NCBI GenBank assembly: GCA_964431545.1
Contig: CAYSLC010000046.1
Coordinates: forward strand, 1-28,023
Length of the DNA: 28,023 bases
Origin: CAYSLC01 sp964431545
GTDB lineage: Bacteria; Desulfobacterota; Desulfobacteria; Desulfobacterales; JAABSP01
Reading direction: 5' to 3'
Part shown: positions 7,098 to 15,437 of the stretch, one piece after another
How positions within the stretch are numbered: position 1 is the first letter of the stretch
Layout: each line of letters starts with the position of its first letter
The notes under the pieces: model-generated
Told to the model about the DNA's origin: nothing
The model's database searches: none
The model's input: only the letters and a program-made list of their open reading frames with translations
Made by a program: the position numbers and the translations under genes

Positions 7098-7718
7098 TCA
7101 GAACCCGCAGGCGATCGATCCGGCGAACATATCCATGCTCCGGTCCCCGTCGGCCTCATGGTCGTCCCGAAGGTGGACATAGACCAGTTCGGCCGACAGG
7201 TTCTCGGTCAGGCCGATGCCGAGGAACAGGTCCAGCTCCTGGGCCTCCCCATTGTAGGCGGGGCCGTCCTCCACGATGGCGTCCTCGGCCCACCCGTAGA
7301 TCATCTCCAGATCGAAGGGGCAGTAGCCGTATTCGGCATAGAGGAACCAGGTGTCGTTGTTCGGCTGCTCGCCGTACTTGGCCAGATCCTCCTCCATGGG
7401 GTCGATCTCGTCCATGACAAAGACATCCTCGAAGTCGTCGCCCCCCTCGTCGATGGTATTGAAGATGGGCACGTCGTCGCTGATGGTGTGGTAGCCGGCC
7501 CCCACGGTCAGCCCCTTGATCTTGCCGTAGATCTGGAGCGGCATCCGGCTCAGGTCCTCGTCATCCGGGTTGACCGACGCGGGCGTATCCTCCCAATGGC
7601 GGAGATAGATCCCCTCGCCGCCGATGGAGACGGTGTCGTTGATCGCCGCCTCCCCTTCCAGGGAGAGCCCCAGGGAGAAGGCCACATCCTTGTGGTACTG
7701 GAGGTGCGGGGTGACGGA
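7098..7718 (-). pseudogene. C-terminal remnant of an outer-membrane beta-barrel protein
   Basis: About 205 codons reading SVTPHLQYHKDVAFSLG... and ending MDMFAGSIACGF-stop. Alternating amphipathic strands, acidic loops (NPDDEDLS, EGGDDFEDV) and a terminal Phe are hallmarks of a porin-like barrel that would be assembled by BAM. There is no start codon with a ribosome site, no signal peptide, and at least the first several strands are absent. A good AAGGAGGT sits immediately before the barrel sequence, around 7719-7730, as if the original ribosome site had been joined to the middle of the gene by a deletion. The open frame runs on upstream to 7817 but that part is basic and unlike a barrel. It lies just past pstB, where phoU is often found. 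Confidence 0.6.
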
Positions 7719-7804
7719 CCTCCTTCTTATTTTCCATTCAACAAAACCACACTGCGGTTCCCGCCGCTTGCGCCGAATCTTTTCGAAACGCGCACCTCCC
7801 CATC

Positions 7805-7831
7805 GGAACCCACCCATGGTCCATGGGTTCC
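7805..7831. repeat. Inverted repeat between pstB and the barrel remnant
   Basis: GGAACCCA (7805-7812) and TGGGTTCC (7824-7831) pair perfectly across eleven bases that themselves contain a CCATGG palindrome. It may help end the pst transcript. Confidence 0.4.
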
Positions 7832-7859
7832 TTCCGAAACGATCGCGGTCCTTCTTTGC

Positions 7860-7889
7860 GGCCGGTTTCGGTCCCTATCCGAACCGGCC
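7860..7889 (-). terminator. Hairpin overlapping the pstB stop codon
   Basis: GGCCGGTTTCGG (7860-7871) pairs with CCGAACCGGCC (7879-7889) with one bulged T, giving an 11-bp stem and a seven-base loop. The pstB TAG (complement of 7875-7877) lies in the loop. No U-run follows, so it may terminate weakly or protect the mRNA end. Confidence 0.45.
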
Positions 7890-8723
7890 GGTGATGTATT
7901 CCTCGGTCTGCTTCTTTTTCGGATTGACGAAGAGATCCGAGGTGCGGTTGAACTCGATCAACTCCCCTTCGAAGAGAAAGAGCGTATAGTCCGACACCCG
8001 GGCCGCCTGCTGCATGTTGTGGGTGACGATGATGACCGTGTACTGCCCCCGGATCTGGTCCAGCAGGTCTTCGATGTGGGCGGTCGATTTGGGGTCGAGC
8101 GCGGATGTCGGCTCGTCCAGGAGCACCATCTGGGGGTCGATGGCCAGGGCCCGGGCGATGCAGAGCCGCTGCTGCTGGCCGCCCGAGAGGCTCATGGCGT
8201 TGGCCTTGAGGCGGTCCTTCACCTCGGCCCAGAGGGCCGCCTCCCGGAGGCTCCGCTCGACGATCTCGTCGAGGGCGTCCCCGTTCCGTTTGCCGTGGAG
8301 GCGTGGACCGTAGGCGACGTTGTCGTAGATGCTCTTGGGAAACGGGTTCGGTTTCTGAAAGACCATCCCCACCCGCCGGCGCAGCCAGATCACGTCCATA
8401 TCGGACCCGTAGACATCCTCATCGTTCAACGCCATCTTCCCATTGATGCGGCATCCGGGGATCAGATCGGTCATCCGGTTGATGGCGTTGAGCAGGGTGC
8501 TCTTGCCGCATCCGCTGGGGCCGATGATCGCGGTGACCTCTCCCCGGGGAACCTCCACCGTCAGGTTTTTGATGGCCTCGAACTCGCCGTAGAAAATGGA
8601 AAAATCCTGAAATTTGAGGATCGGCGAGTCGTCTGTCACTCCGTCGGGCCTGGGACGGTCCTTCACCTGGGAGCCGAATTGTGAGATTGCGGAATCGTTT
8701 TGCGGTTGTTTGGGCTCTGCCAT
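7875..8723 (-). CDS. pstB: Phosphate ABC transporter ATP-binding subunit PstB
   Basis: 282 aa. Cytoplasmic ATPase that powers high-affinity phosphate uptake with PstC and PstA. Walker A is GPSGCGKST (residues 68-76), the Q-loop region MVFQKPNPFPKSIYDNV is characteristic of PstB, the signature is LSGGQQQRL (179-187), Walker B is VLLDEPTSALD, and the H-loop is VTHN. The N-terminal 30 residues are a polar extension beyond the normal start of the family. AAAGGAG lies seven bases before the ATG. It is last of the pst operon, 11 bases after pstA; the expected phoU does not follow. Confidence 0.96.
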   Translation of the reverse strand: MAEPKQPQNDSAISQFGSQVKDRPRPDGVTDDSPILKFQDFSIFYGEFEAIKNLTVEVPRGEVTAIIGPSGCGKSTLLNAINRMTDLIPGCRINGKMALNDEDVYGSDMDVIWLRRRVGMVFQKPNPFPKSIYDNVAYGPRLHGKRNGDALDEIVERSLREAALWAEVKDRLKANAMSLSGGQQQRLCIARALAIDPQMVLLDEPTSALDPKSTAHIEDLLDQIRGQYTVIIVTHNMQQAARVSDYTLFLFEGELIEFNRTSDLFVNPKKKQTEEYITGRFG

Positions 8724-8734
8724 AAAATGCTCCT

Positions 8735-10381
8735 TTACCAGCTACGTTCGGATTTGGCCCGAACGAAGACCGCCAGGCCGTTCAGGATGAACAGAACGGT
8801 TAGAAGGACCAGGATGCCCAGGGCCGCCCGCTCCTGGAACGCCCGCAGGGACATGGACCACCAGGAGAAGATCTGGGCCGGCATCACGCTGGTGGGATCG
8901 GTGGGGGCGGTGGGGGCGTCGGGCACGAAGGAGACCAGGCCCACGATGATCAGCGGGGCGGTCTCCCCCATGGCCTTGGCGATGCCGATGATGCTGCCGG
9001 TCATAATGCCGGAGATGGAAACCGGCATCACATGATGGAGCACCACCTGCCATCGGGTGGCGCCCATGGCGTATCCCGCCCGGCGGATGGGGTCGGGCAC
9101 CGCCCGGAGGGCGGCCCGGGAGGCGATGATGATGATGGGCAGGGTCATCAGGGTCAGGGTGGCGGCGCCCACCAGCACCGAGGAGCGGGGCATCCCGAAA
9201 AAGTTGATGAAGGCGGCCAGGCCCAGCACGCCGAAGAGGATCGAGGGGATGGCCGCCAGGTTGTTGATGTTCACCTCGATGGTCTGGGTCAGCAGGTTGT
9301 CGGGGGCGAACTCCTCCAGGTAGATGGAGGTGAGCACCCCCAGGGGAAGACAGATGAAAAAGACCATCCCCACCACATAGACCGATCCGATGATGGCGGC
9401 CCGCATGCCGGCCACCTCGGGGATTTTGGAATCGCCGTTGAGGAAAAAATAATCGTTGAAATGGAGCGCGATCTTCCCCTGCTCGTGGAGTCTCTCGATC
9501 CGCTCGGCCTTTTCGGGGCTGATGGGGGCGCTGGCCACATCCGCGTAAAAGGAGGGCTTCATAAAATCGTATCCCTTGAGATACTGATCCACATCACTGT
9601 CGGCCAGCACCCATTCCGCCACCGTGCTGCCCTCCGGCCCATAGGTGGCGGCGTCGTACCCCATCCGGATGAAACCGGCCTGGTCCAGCAGGGCGGCGGC
9701 CCCTTCCATCGCGCCGGAGAAGCTCTCCTCGCCCATCATAAAGGCCTGGAGATCGTCGGAACCGACCAGCCATTGCTCCCGGACGGTCCCGGCCAGGGAT
9801 GGGTCGGCTTCAATGGTTTCCTGAATCTGTTCAAACCCCCGTTCTCCGATCAGGGCCACCAGTCGCGGTTTGGGGATCTCCTCCGGCTGAAAATCCTGTT
9901 TCCAGGGCGGCATATCCTCACGGGTCACCCGGAGGGAGCGGATCGCCTCCCTGGGATTTTGGGCCGTCTCCCCGGTGTAGTGGACCGGCAGCCGGATCTC
10001 GGCGATTCTGGCCTCCCGGGCGATCCGCCGCTTGGCGGCCCGGCTCACCAGGTCCCGCACCGGTTCCGGAAACGCCAGATCGAAGTTTTGGGTGGTCTCG
10101 GGGGAATAGGTGATCTCGGTGAGAATCTCGGCCTGCCGGAGGGCCGGGTAGCCTTTGAGGATCAGGTCGACCAGAAAAAAGATCAGAAAGACCACGGCCA
10201 CCAGAACGGCGGCGAGGGTATAGAGCTTGAACCGCTTCTCCTTCCGGCGCCGTTTGTTCAGAAGATGACGCTCCGCCTCTTTCCGGGATTCCCAGGCATC
10301 GGGCCCTTCCGCGGCCGTCTCCGACGGACCGGTTCCCCCGGCCGCCCGTTTATGTTCGGTTTCATCCACCGGCATCGCCAT
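8735..10381 (-). CDS. pstA: Phosphate ABC transporter permease PstA with large periplasmic insert
   Basis: 548 aa, about twice a minimal PstA. The basic N-terminus is cytoplasmic and the first membrane segment is at about 54-76. A hydrophilic domain of roughly 240 residues follows, of the DUF3333 type found in long PstA proteins. The canonical permease core with five membrane segments begins near residue 325. The EAA-type coupling loop is seen as RAVPDPIRRAGYAMGATRWQ, which contacts PstB. Its ATG overlaps the pstC stop by one base (TGATG), giving tight translational coupling. The periplasmic domain may dock the substrate-binding protein; that role is inferred. Confidence 0.94.
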   Translation of the reverse strand: MAMPVDETEHKRAAGGTGPSETAAEGPDAWESRKEAERHLLNKRRRKEKRFKLYTLAAVLVAVVFLIFFLVDLILKGYPALRQAEILTEITYSPETTQNFDLAFPEPVRDLVSRAAKRRIAREARIAEIRLPVHYTGETAQNPREAIRSLRVTREDMPPWKQDFQPEEIPKPRLVALIGERGFEQIQETIEADPSLAGTVREQWLVGSDDLQAFMMGEESFSGAMEGAAALLDQAGFIRMGYDAATYGPEGSTVAEWVLADSDVDQYLKGYDFMKPSFYADVASAPISPEKAERIERLHEQGKIALHFNDYFFLNGDSKIPEVAGMRAAIIGSVYVVGMVFFICLPLGVLTSIYLEEFAPDNLLTQTIEVNINNLAAIPSILFGVLGLAAFINFFGMPRSSVLVGAATLTLMTLPIIIIASRAALRAVPDPIRRAGYAMGATRWQVVLHHVMPVSISGIMTGSIIGIAKAMGETAPLIIVGLVSFVPDAPTAPTDPTSVMPAQIFSWWSMSLRAFQERAALGILVLLTVLFILNGLAVFVRAKSERSW

Positions 10382-11652
10382 CAGTCTCCTTCATATCGCA
10401 TGCGGAATTTCCGAATCACGATGGTCGAGACCACATTGAGGATCAGGGTCATGAACAACAGGGTGAGGCCCAGGCCGAAGGCCGAGAGGGTCTGGGGGTT
10501 GTCGTAGGCCTGGTCGCCGGTCAGGTTGTCGACGATATGGACGGTGACGGTGGTCATCTCCTGCAGCGGATTGGCGGTGAGATTGGCGGTCAGTCCCGCC
10601 GCCATGACAACGATCATGGTCTCGCCGATGGCCACGGAAACCGCCAGCAAAAATGCGGAGACGATGCCGGGAAAGGCCGCCGGCAGCACCACCTGCTTGA
10701 TGGTTTCGGAACTGGTGGCCCCCATGGCATAGGAGGCCTGGCGGATGTTCTGGGGCACCGAACTCATCACGTCGTCGCAAAGGGACGACATGAAGGGGAT
10801 GATCATCACCCCCATGATGAGCCCGGGGGCCAGGGCGTTCTGGTAGCTGGCGTCCAGACCCACGCTCCCGGCGGCCCGGACAAGGAAGGGCGCCACCGTG
10901 ATGGCGGCGAAAAAGCCGTAGACCACGGTGGGGATGCCGGCCAAGATATCGATGATCGGTTTGCCGATTTTTCGCACATATCTGGAGGCATATTCAGATA
11001 GATAGATCGCCGTCAGCACCCCGATGGGCACGGCCACCAGCATGGCGATGAAGGTGATGACGAAGGTGCCGGCGAAAAGGGGGGCCGCGCCGAAGCTGGT
11101 CTCCGTCCCCTGTTCCCCGCCCCGGCCGGCCGACTCCAGAAACGCACCGCCCGGGGACCATTCGGCGCCGAAGAGAAAGTTGGTGACGCTCACGCTGGGA
11201 TGCTGGAAAAACTGGATCGATTCGAAGAGCACCGAGAGCATGATGCCGATGGTGGTGAAAATCGATACCAGGGCGGCGGCGAGGAGCGTGCCGTAGATCA
11301 CCTTTTCGACCAGAACGCTGGCATTCAGATCGGCGCGGATCGTTTTCAACACCGGCCAGAGGAGCAGGGCCGGCAGCAGGACCCATCCGGCGGCGATCCA
11401 GAGGCCCGCCACGTCGATCCAGCCGGCCCATTCGCCGATGACCACCAGAAGGGTCAGCGCCAAAGCCGGTAAAAACATCCAGACCAGGGCGTACCAGCCG
11501 TAGTAGTCGGGCGTCGACCGGAGTTCTTCCCCGCCTTCGGAGAGGGCCGCCGTCCGGCGGAAGCCCAGCCGGTAGCCGAGACGGCCGAGGATGACGACCA
11601 GCAGGGCTGTGGCAAGAAACAAGAGGGTAGGGTTTATCTCCTGGTCGAACAT
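10381..11652 (-). CDS. pstC: Phosphate ABC transporter permease PstC (long form)
   Basis: 423 aa. The N-terminal ~120 residues hold three extra hydrophobic segments beyond the classical PstC core. The core follows with the periplasmic stretch FFQHPSVSVTNFLFGAEWSP, typical of PstC, and the coupling loop VPQNIRQASYAMGATSSE that meets PstB. It pairs with PstA to form the inner-membrane channel. The ATG at 11652 has only a weak purine-rich stretch upstream; position relative to pstS supports it. Translationally coupled to pstA downstream; separated from pstS by 131 bases containing a strong hairpin, which could lower expression of the membrane subunits relative to the binding protein. Confidence 0.94.
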   Translation of the reverse strand: MFDQEINPTLLFLATALLVVILGRLGYRLGFRRTAALSEGGEELRSTPDYYGWYALVWMFLPALALTLLVVIGEWAGWIDVAGLWIAAGWVLLPALLLWPVLKTIRADLNASVLVEKVIYGTLLAAALVSIFTTIGIMLSVLFESIQFFQHPSVSVTNFLFGAEWSPGGAFLESAGRGGEQGTETSFGAAPLFAGTFVITFIAMLVAVPIGVLTAIYLSEYASRYVRKIGKPIIDILAGIPTVVYGFFAAITVAPFLVRAAGSVGLDASYQNALAPGLIMGVMIIPFMSSLCDDVMSSVPQNIRQASYAMGATSSETIKQVVLPAAFPGIVSAFLLAVSVAIGETMIVVMAAGLTANLTANPLQEMTTVTVHIVDNLTGDQAYDNPQTLSAFGLGLTLLFMTLILNVVSTIVIRKFRMRYEGD

Positions 11653-11698
11653 GATGTCATCGTTTTCTTTCGGATGTCATAATGGCCTGAGCAAACAG

Positions 11699-11732
11699 AT
11701 CGGCAGGTCCTGTTGGAGCCGGACCTGCCGAT
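11699..11732 (-). terminator. Strong hairpin between pstS and pstC
   Basis: ATCGGCAGGTCC (11699-11710) and GGACCTGCCGAT (11721-11732) are perfect 12-bp inverted copies with a ten-base loop. There is no clean U-run. In pst operons such a structure commonly lets pstS mRNA accumulate above that of the downstream genes by partial termination or 3'-end protection. Confidence 0.6.
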
Positions 11733-11783
11733 GGCGTTTCTGTCAATTCCGATCATCGGATCGGCGCTTCCGACCCGAAGGGG

Positions 11784-12857
11784 TCAGTTCTTCTTGGCGT
11801 ACTCCTGAAGCGTGCCGAGCTTGCCATTTTTTAGTTCTATCGGCACCAGGTTCAGGGTCCGCTTCTGGGAGGCCTTCCGCAGATCCTCCGGCAGCGGGAC
11901 CAGTCCGATGTTCTTGAGGGCGCCGTTGGGGCCGATCATCTTGTCGCTCATGAAAAGCGAGACGTATTCCATCAATCCGTCCACCTCGCCCACATGGTCG
12001 TTCTTGATGTAGAAAAAGAGGCTCCTGGAGAGCGGGTAGTCCCCGGAAGAGATGGTATCCGGTTTGGGGGCCACGCCGCCGATTTTGGCGCCCTGAATCT
12101 TGTCCCGGTTTTCGTCCAGAAAGCTGAACCCGAAGATGCCGAAGGCGTCCTTGTCCTTGTCCAGCTTCTGCACGATCAGGTTGTCGTTTTCGCCGGCGTC
12201 GATCCAGGCGCCGTCCTGGCGGATGGTGGTGTACGCTTCCTTGTATCCGTCCATCTCTTCGGTCGCCGCCTCCATGGCCAGTTCCTCGAAGGCGTCCCGG
12301 GTGCCGGAGGTGGTGGGCGGCCCGTAGATCTTGATCTCCCGGTCGGGCAGGCGGCCGGCGATTTCGTTCCAGTTTTTGTAGGGGTTTTTCACCAGTTTCC
12401 CGCTCCCCTTGGGGTCGGGCACCTCGGCCGCCACCGCCAGGGTCAGCTCTTCCAGGGTAAGGTCGATGGGATCGTTGGCGGTATTCTGGGCCACGGCGAT
12501 GCCGTCGTAGCCGATCACCGCCTCCGTGATCGCCTTGAGGCCGTTCTTTTTGGCGCGTTCGAACTCGCTCACCTTCATCTTCCTCGATGAATTGGTCAGG
12601 TCCGGCGTGTCGGGCCCGGCGCCGGCGCCGAAGAGCTTATGGCCGCCGCCCGAACCGGTCGATTCCACCACCGGTGTCTGAAACCGGGTGGTCTTGCCGA
12701 ACTCCTCCGCCACATAGCTGGAGAAGGGATAGACCGTGCTGGATCCGACGATCCGGATCTGGTCCTTGGCCAGGGCCGGGCCGGCACCGAATCCGATCAG
12801 GGTGCATAAAACGGCCGCGGCCGTCAATACCGACATTCTCTTAACCAAATGTTTCAT
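11784..12857 (-). CDS. pstS: Periplasmic phosphate-binding protein PstS (GSSTVYPF type)
   Basis: 357 aa. A signal peptide runs to about residue 30 (ALA then KDQIRIVG). The ligand loops are GSSTVYPFSSYVAEEFG near the mature N-terminus, STGSGGG, and PPTTSGTRDAFEEL near residue 180, all phosphate contacts in the PBP-like_2 PstS family. It differs in type from the E. coli-like PstS encoded divergently at 13096. The ATG is preceded by AAGGAGACCCC. First gene of the pst operon; the promoter region upstream carries Pho-box-like repeats pointing in its direction. Confidence 0.95.
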   Translation of the reverse strand: MKHLVKRMSVLTAAAVLCTLIGFGAGPALAKDQIRIVGSSTVYPFSSYVAEEFGKTTRFQTPVVESTGSGGGHKLFGAGAGPDTPDLTNSSRKMKVSEFERAKKNGLKAITEAVIGYDGIAVAQNTANDPIDLTLEELTLAVAAEVPDPKGSGKLVKNPYKNWNEIAGRLPDREIKIYGPPTTSGTRDAFEELAMEAATEEMDGYKEAYTTIRQDGAWIDAGENDNLIVQKLDKDKDAFGIFGFSFLDENRDKIQGAKIGGVAPKPDTISSGDYPLSRSLFFYIKNDHVGEVDGLMEYVSLFMSDKMIGPNGALKNIGLVPLPEDLRKASQKRTLNLVPIELKNGKLGTLQEYAKKN

Positions 12858-12938
12858 GGGGTCTCCTTCCTGTTTTCGTTGGCAGTTTCATTTCCGTAAC
12901 CTGAATGCATGATACAGACCCGCCCTTTCCGTTTGCAA

Positions 12939-12956
12939 GTTAGCATTTTGTTAGAA
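12939..12956 (+). promoter_or_regulatory. Pho-box-like direct repeat facing the second pstS
   Basis: GTTAGCA (12939-12945) and GTTAGAA (12950-12956) are 7-bp direct repeats with a TTTT spacer, giving the 11-bp period bound by PhoB-type winged-helix regulators. A TAATAA (12973-12978) 16 bases downstream could be the -10 for the + gene at 13096. Confidence 0.6.
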
Positions 12957-13015
12957 TCCGATTGGGATTTGCTAATAATTCCAGAGATGTGGTGCGTAAT
13001 GGAAAATTATCCGCA

Positions 13016-13033
13016 TCCAAACAAGATTCTAAC
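13016..13033 (-). promoter_or_regulatory. Pho-box-like direct repeat facing the pstSCAB operon
   Basis: On the minus strand GTTAGAA (complement of 13027-13033) and GTTTGGA (complement of 13016-13022) repeat with the same 7-4-7 spacing. With flanks, TTTTGTTAGAATC here is an exact inverted copy of the + site at 12946-12958. A TTGTTA with GATAAT 18 bases on could be the -35/-10 for pstS. Confidence 0.55.
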
Positions 13034-13095
13034 AAAAATCATGTATCCAAACATGTTAACGTGGCACGAGGCCATGGGGGAGAGGAAGAAAACAG

Positions 13096-14139
13096 ATGGT
13101 ACGGAGAAAACAGACCCAACTGATCGTTTTGGCGGTCATCCTGGCCTTCGGCCGGGCCGACGCGGCGGAGATCATCCTGGACGCGGCGGGCGCCACGTTT
13201 CCGCAGCCGCTTTATGAGAAATGGTTCGAGGTCTACAGGTTGAAGACCGGGACCCGGATCACCTATCGCGGCATCGGCTCCGGCGGCGGCATCCGGGAAT
13301 TGGTGGGCCGAAACGTCGATTTCGGGGCCACCGACGCGTATCTCACCGACGCGGAAGTGGAAGAAGCATCGGGCAAGATCCTGCACATCCCCACATGCCT
13401 CGGCGCCGTGGCGGTGATCTATAATCTGCCGGAAAGCAAGCCCCTGCGCTTGACATCGAAGCTCATCGCCATGATTTTCCTGGGCCGCATCGTCAATTGG
13501 TCGGACCGCCGGATCGCCGATGGCAATTCCGGGGTGCCCCTGCCCGACGTGGGGATCAACGTGGTGCACCGCTCCGATGGGAGTGGCACCACATTCATCT
13601 TCACCGATTACCTCTCCAAGGTGAATACGGCCTGGCGGGAGAATGTCGGCAGGGGAAAACGCGTCGAATGGCCCGTGGGAATGGGCGTGGAAAGGAATCC
13701 CGGCGTGGTGCGGTTCGTCAAAAAGATCTCGGGCGCCATCGGATACGTGGAGATGACCTACGCGGAGCAGCACAATCTGCCCATTGCGGCGATCCGGAAC
13801 CGGCGGGGGGAGTATATCCTGCCATCCCCGGCCTCCGCCTCCCTGGCGGGGAACGTGGATCTGCCCGCCGACGCCCGCATCATGATCACAGATACACCGG
13901 CTGTGGGCGGATATCCCATCAGCGGATTCACCTATCTGATTTTCTATCAGGAGCAGGCCTACCATAACCGCACCCGTCAACGGGCGAAAGTCCTCCGGGA
14001 CCTGCTGCTGTGGATCATAACGGATGCCCAGGCGATCAACCGCGGTCTCCTGTACGCCCCGCTGCCGGAGATCGCGGCACGAAACGCCGCGTCCATCGTT
14101 CGTTCCATCACCCACGAGGGAAGCCCCCTGGCGGAGTAG
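13096..14139 (+). CDS. pstS: Second phosphate-binding protein PstS, E. coli type
   Basis: 347 aa with a signal peptide ending near residue 24. It matches the E. coli PstS pattern along its length: GATFPQPLYEKW, GIGSGGGIRELV, DFGATDAYL and HRSDGSGTTFIFTDYLSKV. These are the loops whose Thr, Ser, Asp, Arg and Ser-Gly-Thr groups hold phosphate in the E. coli protein. GAGAGGAAG precedes the ATG. It is transcribed away from pstSCAB across a 238-base region with two outward-facing Pho-box-like sites, so both binding proteins probably respond to phosphate starvation. It may feed the same PstCA channel with a different affinity, or serve a sensor role; neither can be told from sequence. No lipobox is seen. 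Confidence 0.93.
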   Translation: MVRRKQTQLIVLAVILAFGRADAAEIILDAAGATFPQPLYEKWFEVYRLKTGTRITYRGIGSGGGIRELVGRNVDFGATDAYLTDAEVEEASGKILHIPTCLGAVAVIYNLPESKPLRLTSKLIAMIFLGRIVNWSDRRIADGNSGVPLPDVGINVVHRSDGSGTTFIFTDYLSKVNTAWRENVGRGKRVEWPVGMGVERNPGVVRFVKKISGAIGYVEMTYAEQHNLPIAAIRNRRGEYILPSPASASLAGNVDLPADARIMITDTPAVGGYPISGFTYLIFYQEQAYHNRTRQRAKVLRDLLLWIITDAQAINRGLLYAPLPEIAARNAASIVRSITHEGSPLAE

Positions 14140-14155
14140 GGATCGGTGCGTTTTG

Positions 14156-14323
14156 ATGTTCCGTTCAATCCATCCCGGCGCCATCGGGGCAACCACCTTT
14201 CGGCCTCTCGGGTCCCACCGCGTCCCTTGCGCCGCGGTTGGCGCGCTCGCGTGCCTATCCCTGCTCGCCCTATTCGGTTGTTTGGCCGTATCGTCCGCGG
14301 CGGATGAGGTACGGGTCGGGTGA
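14156..14323 (+). pseudogene. 5' remnant of a membrane sensor: signal peptide only
   Basis: 55 codons starting MFRSIHPGAIG, with a hydrophobic segment ending CLAVSSAADEVRVG just before a stop. The segment ADEVRVG directly after a signal peptide is how periplasmic solute-binding-like sensor domains of Bvg-type kinases often begin. The frame stops at 14321-14323, exactly where the kinase C-terminal part begins in another frame. This suggests one gene that lost its middle, though a misassembly would look identical. Confidence 0.45.
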
Positions 14324-15318
14324 TCAAGGAGGCCCTCAAGCTCCTGCGATCCTCCATCCCCAGGAACATCGAGATGGAGTGGCGGATCTCCGACGGGTGC
14401 GGCCCCATCCTGGGGGATCCGAGCCAGATCCACCAGATCGTCATGAACCTCTGCACAAACGCCTACCACGCCGTGGAGGAGCGGGGCGGCACGGTGGCGA
14501 TCGGTCTGGACGAAGTCGAAGCGGTCCCCCGGCGGTCTCGCATCCGGCGTCAAGGAAGGGGGGACGGCGGATCGACCGCCGACAACCCCCGCCATCCATG
14601 CGCCGATGGACGGCCGGGGTCCATCCGCCTCGTGAAAAGCGACGGTATAACCTGTTGGGAAAAAAAGAAATTTGTTCGATTGTCCGTATCCGATTCCGGG
14701 ATCGGGATCGAACCTTCCATCATGGATCGGATCTTCGACCCCTACTTCACCACCAAAGAGAGGGAAAAGGGATCGGGACTCGGCCTCGCCGTGGTCCACG
14801 GGATCGTCCAATCCCATGGCGGGTGGATCTGTGTGGAGACCGAACCAGGCAACGGAACCACCTTCGAAATCTATTTTCCCCGTTCGGGCGGACGGCCGGA
14901 CATGGAACGGAGGCCCGGGGGCGACATCGAGCTGTCCGCCGGCAACGAACATGTGTTGATCGTCGACGACGAGGCCCCCATCGCGCAAATGGAGCGGATC
15001 CTCCTGGAACGGCTCGGATACCGTGTGACCGCCTTTACGGAGAGCCCCAAGGCCCTGGCGTGCTTCGCCGCCGCCCCCGAGCGCTTCGATTTGATCATCA
15101 CGGACCAGAGCATGCCGCGGCTCACGGGGGACAAGCTCACCAAGGAGGTCCTCTCCATTCGGCCCGATATGCCGGTGATCCTCTGCTCCGGTTTCAGCGA
15201 GAAGGCCGACGAAGAAGGCCTTTTGTCCCTGGGGATCCGGAAGTTCATCGCCAAACCCGTGAAGGTCGGTCAGTTTGCCGCCGCGGTGCGGGAGGTGTTG
15301 AATGAGCGGGTTCGGTGA
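14320..15318 (+). CDS. 3' part of a hybrid sensor histidine kinase with receiver (5'-truncated)
   Basis: 332 codons from a GTG with no ribosome site. It opens at the linker between the phospho-His helices and the ATPase domain (IKEALKLLRSSIPRNIE). ATP-binding boxes follow: N box HQIVMNLCTNAYHAV, G1 SDSGIGI, F FDPYFTTKE and G2 GSGLGLAVVHG. A complete receiver comes next at about residues 210-330: VLIVDDE, the phosphoacceptor in ITDQSMP, and Lys in IAKPVK. The dimerisation/His domain and all sensor domains are missing, so it cannot autophosphorylate in the usual way. About 45 unusual Arg/Gly-rich residues are inserted between the N and G1 boxes (roughly 67-115), normally a short loop. Probably a deleted pseudogene or assembly collapse. 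Confidence 0.7.
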   Translation: MIKEALKLLRSSIPRNIEMEWRISDGCGPILGDPSQIHQIVMNLCTNAYHAVEERGGTVAIGLDEVEAVPRRSRIRRQGRGDGGSTADNPRHPCADGRPGSIRLVKSDGITCWEKKKFVRLSVSDSGIGIEPSIMDRIFDPYFTTKEREKGSGLGLAVVHGIVQSHGGWICVETEPGNGTTFEIYFPRSGGRPDMERRPGGDIELSAGNEHVLIVDDEAPIAQMERILLERLGYRVTAFTESPKALACFAAAPERFDLIITDQSMPRLTGDKLTKEVLSIRPDMPVILCSGFSEKADEEGLLSLGIRKFIAKPVKVGQFAAAVREVLNERVR

Positions 15319-15437
15319 GCATCCATCGCCGCCCGCGCCACGGGAGACCGGGGAAGCGGCGGGTAAGGCTCCAATGGGCGGAACTCTCCGCGACAATCTC
15401 TATATTTATCATCGTTACTTCCAAAGGAACTTGTTGC

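Noticed and set aside
6774..8684. 636-codon + frame across the barrel remnant and pstB
   Set aside because: Antisense shadow; pstB is unambiguous on the other strand.
9032..10507. 491-codon + frame opposite pstA
   Set aside because: Antisense shadow with biased His/Gly/Asp composition.
13039..15396. 785-codon minus frame opposite the second pstS and the kinase remnant
   Set aside because: Composition is that of a shadow frame, and both genes on the + strand have clear family motifs.
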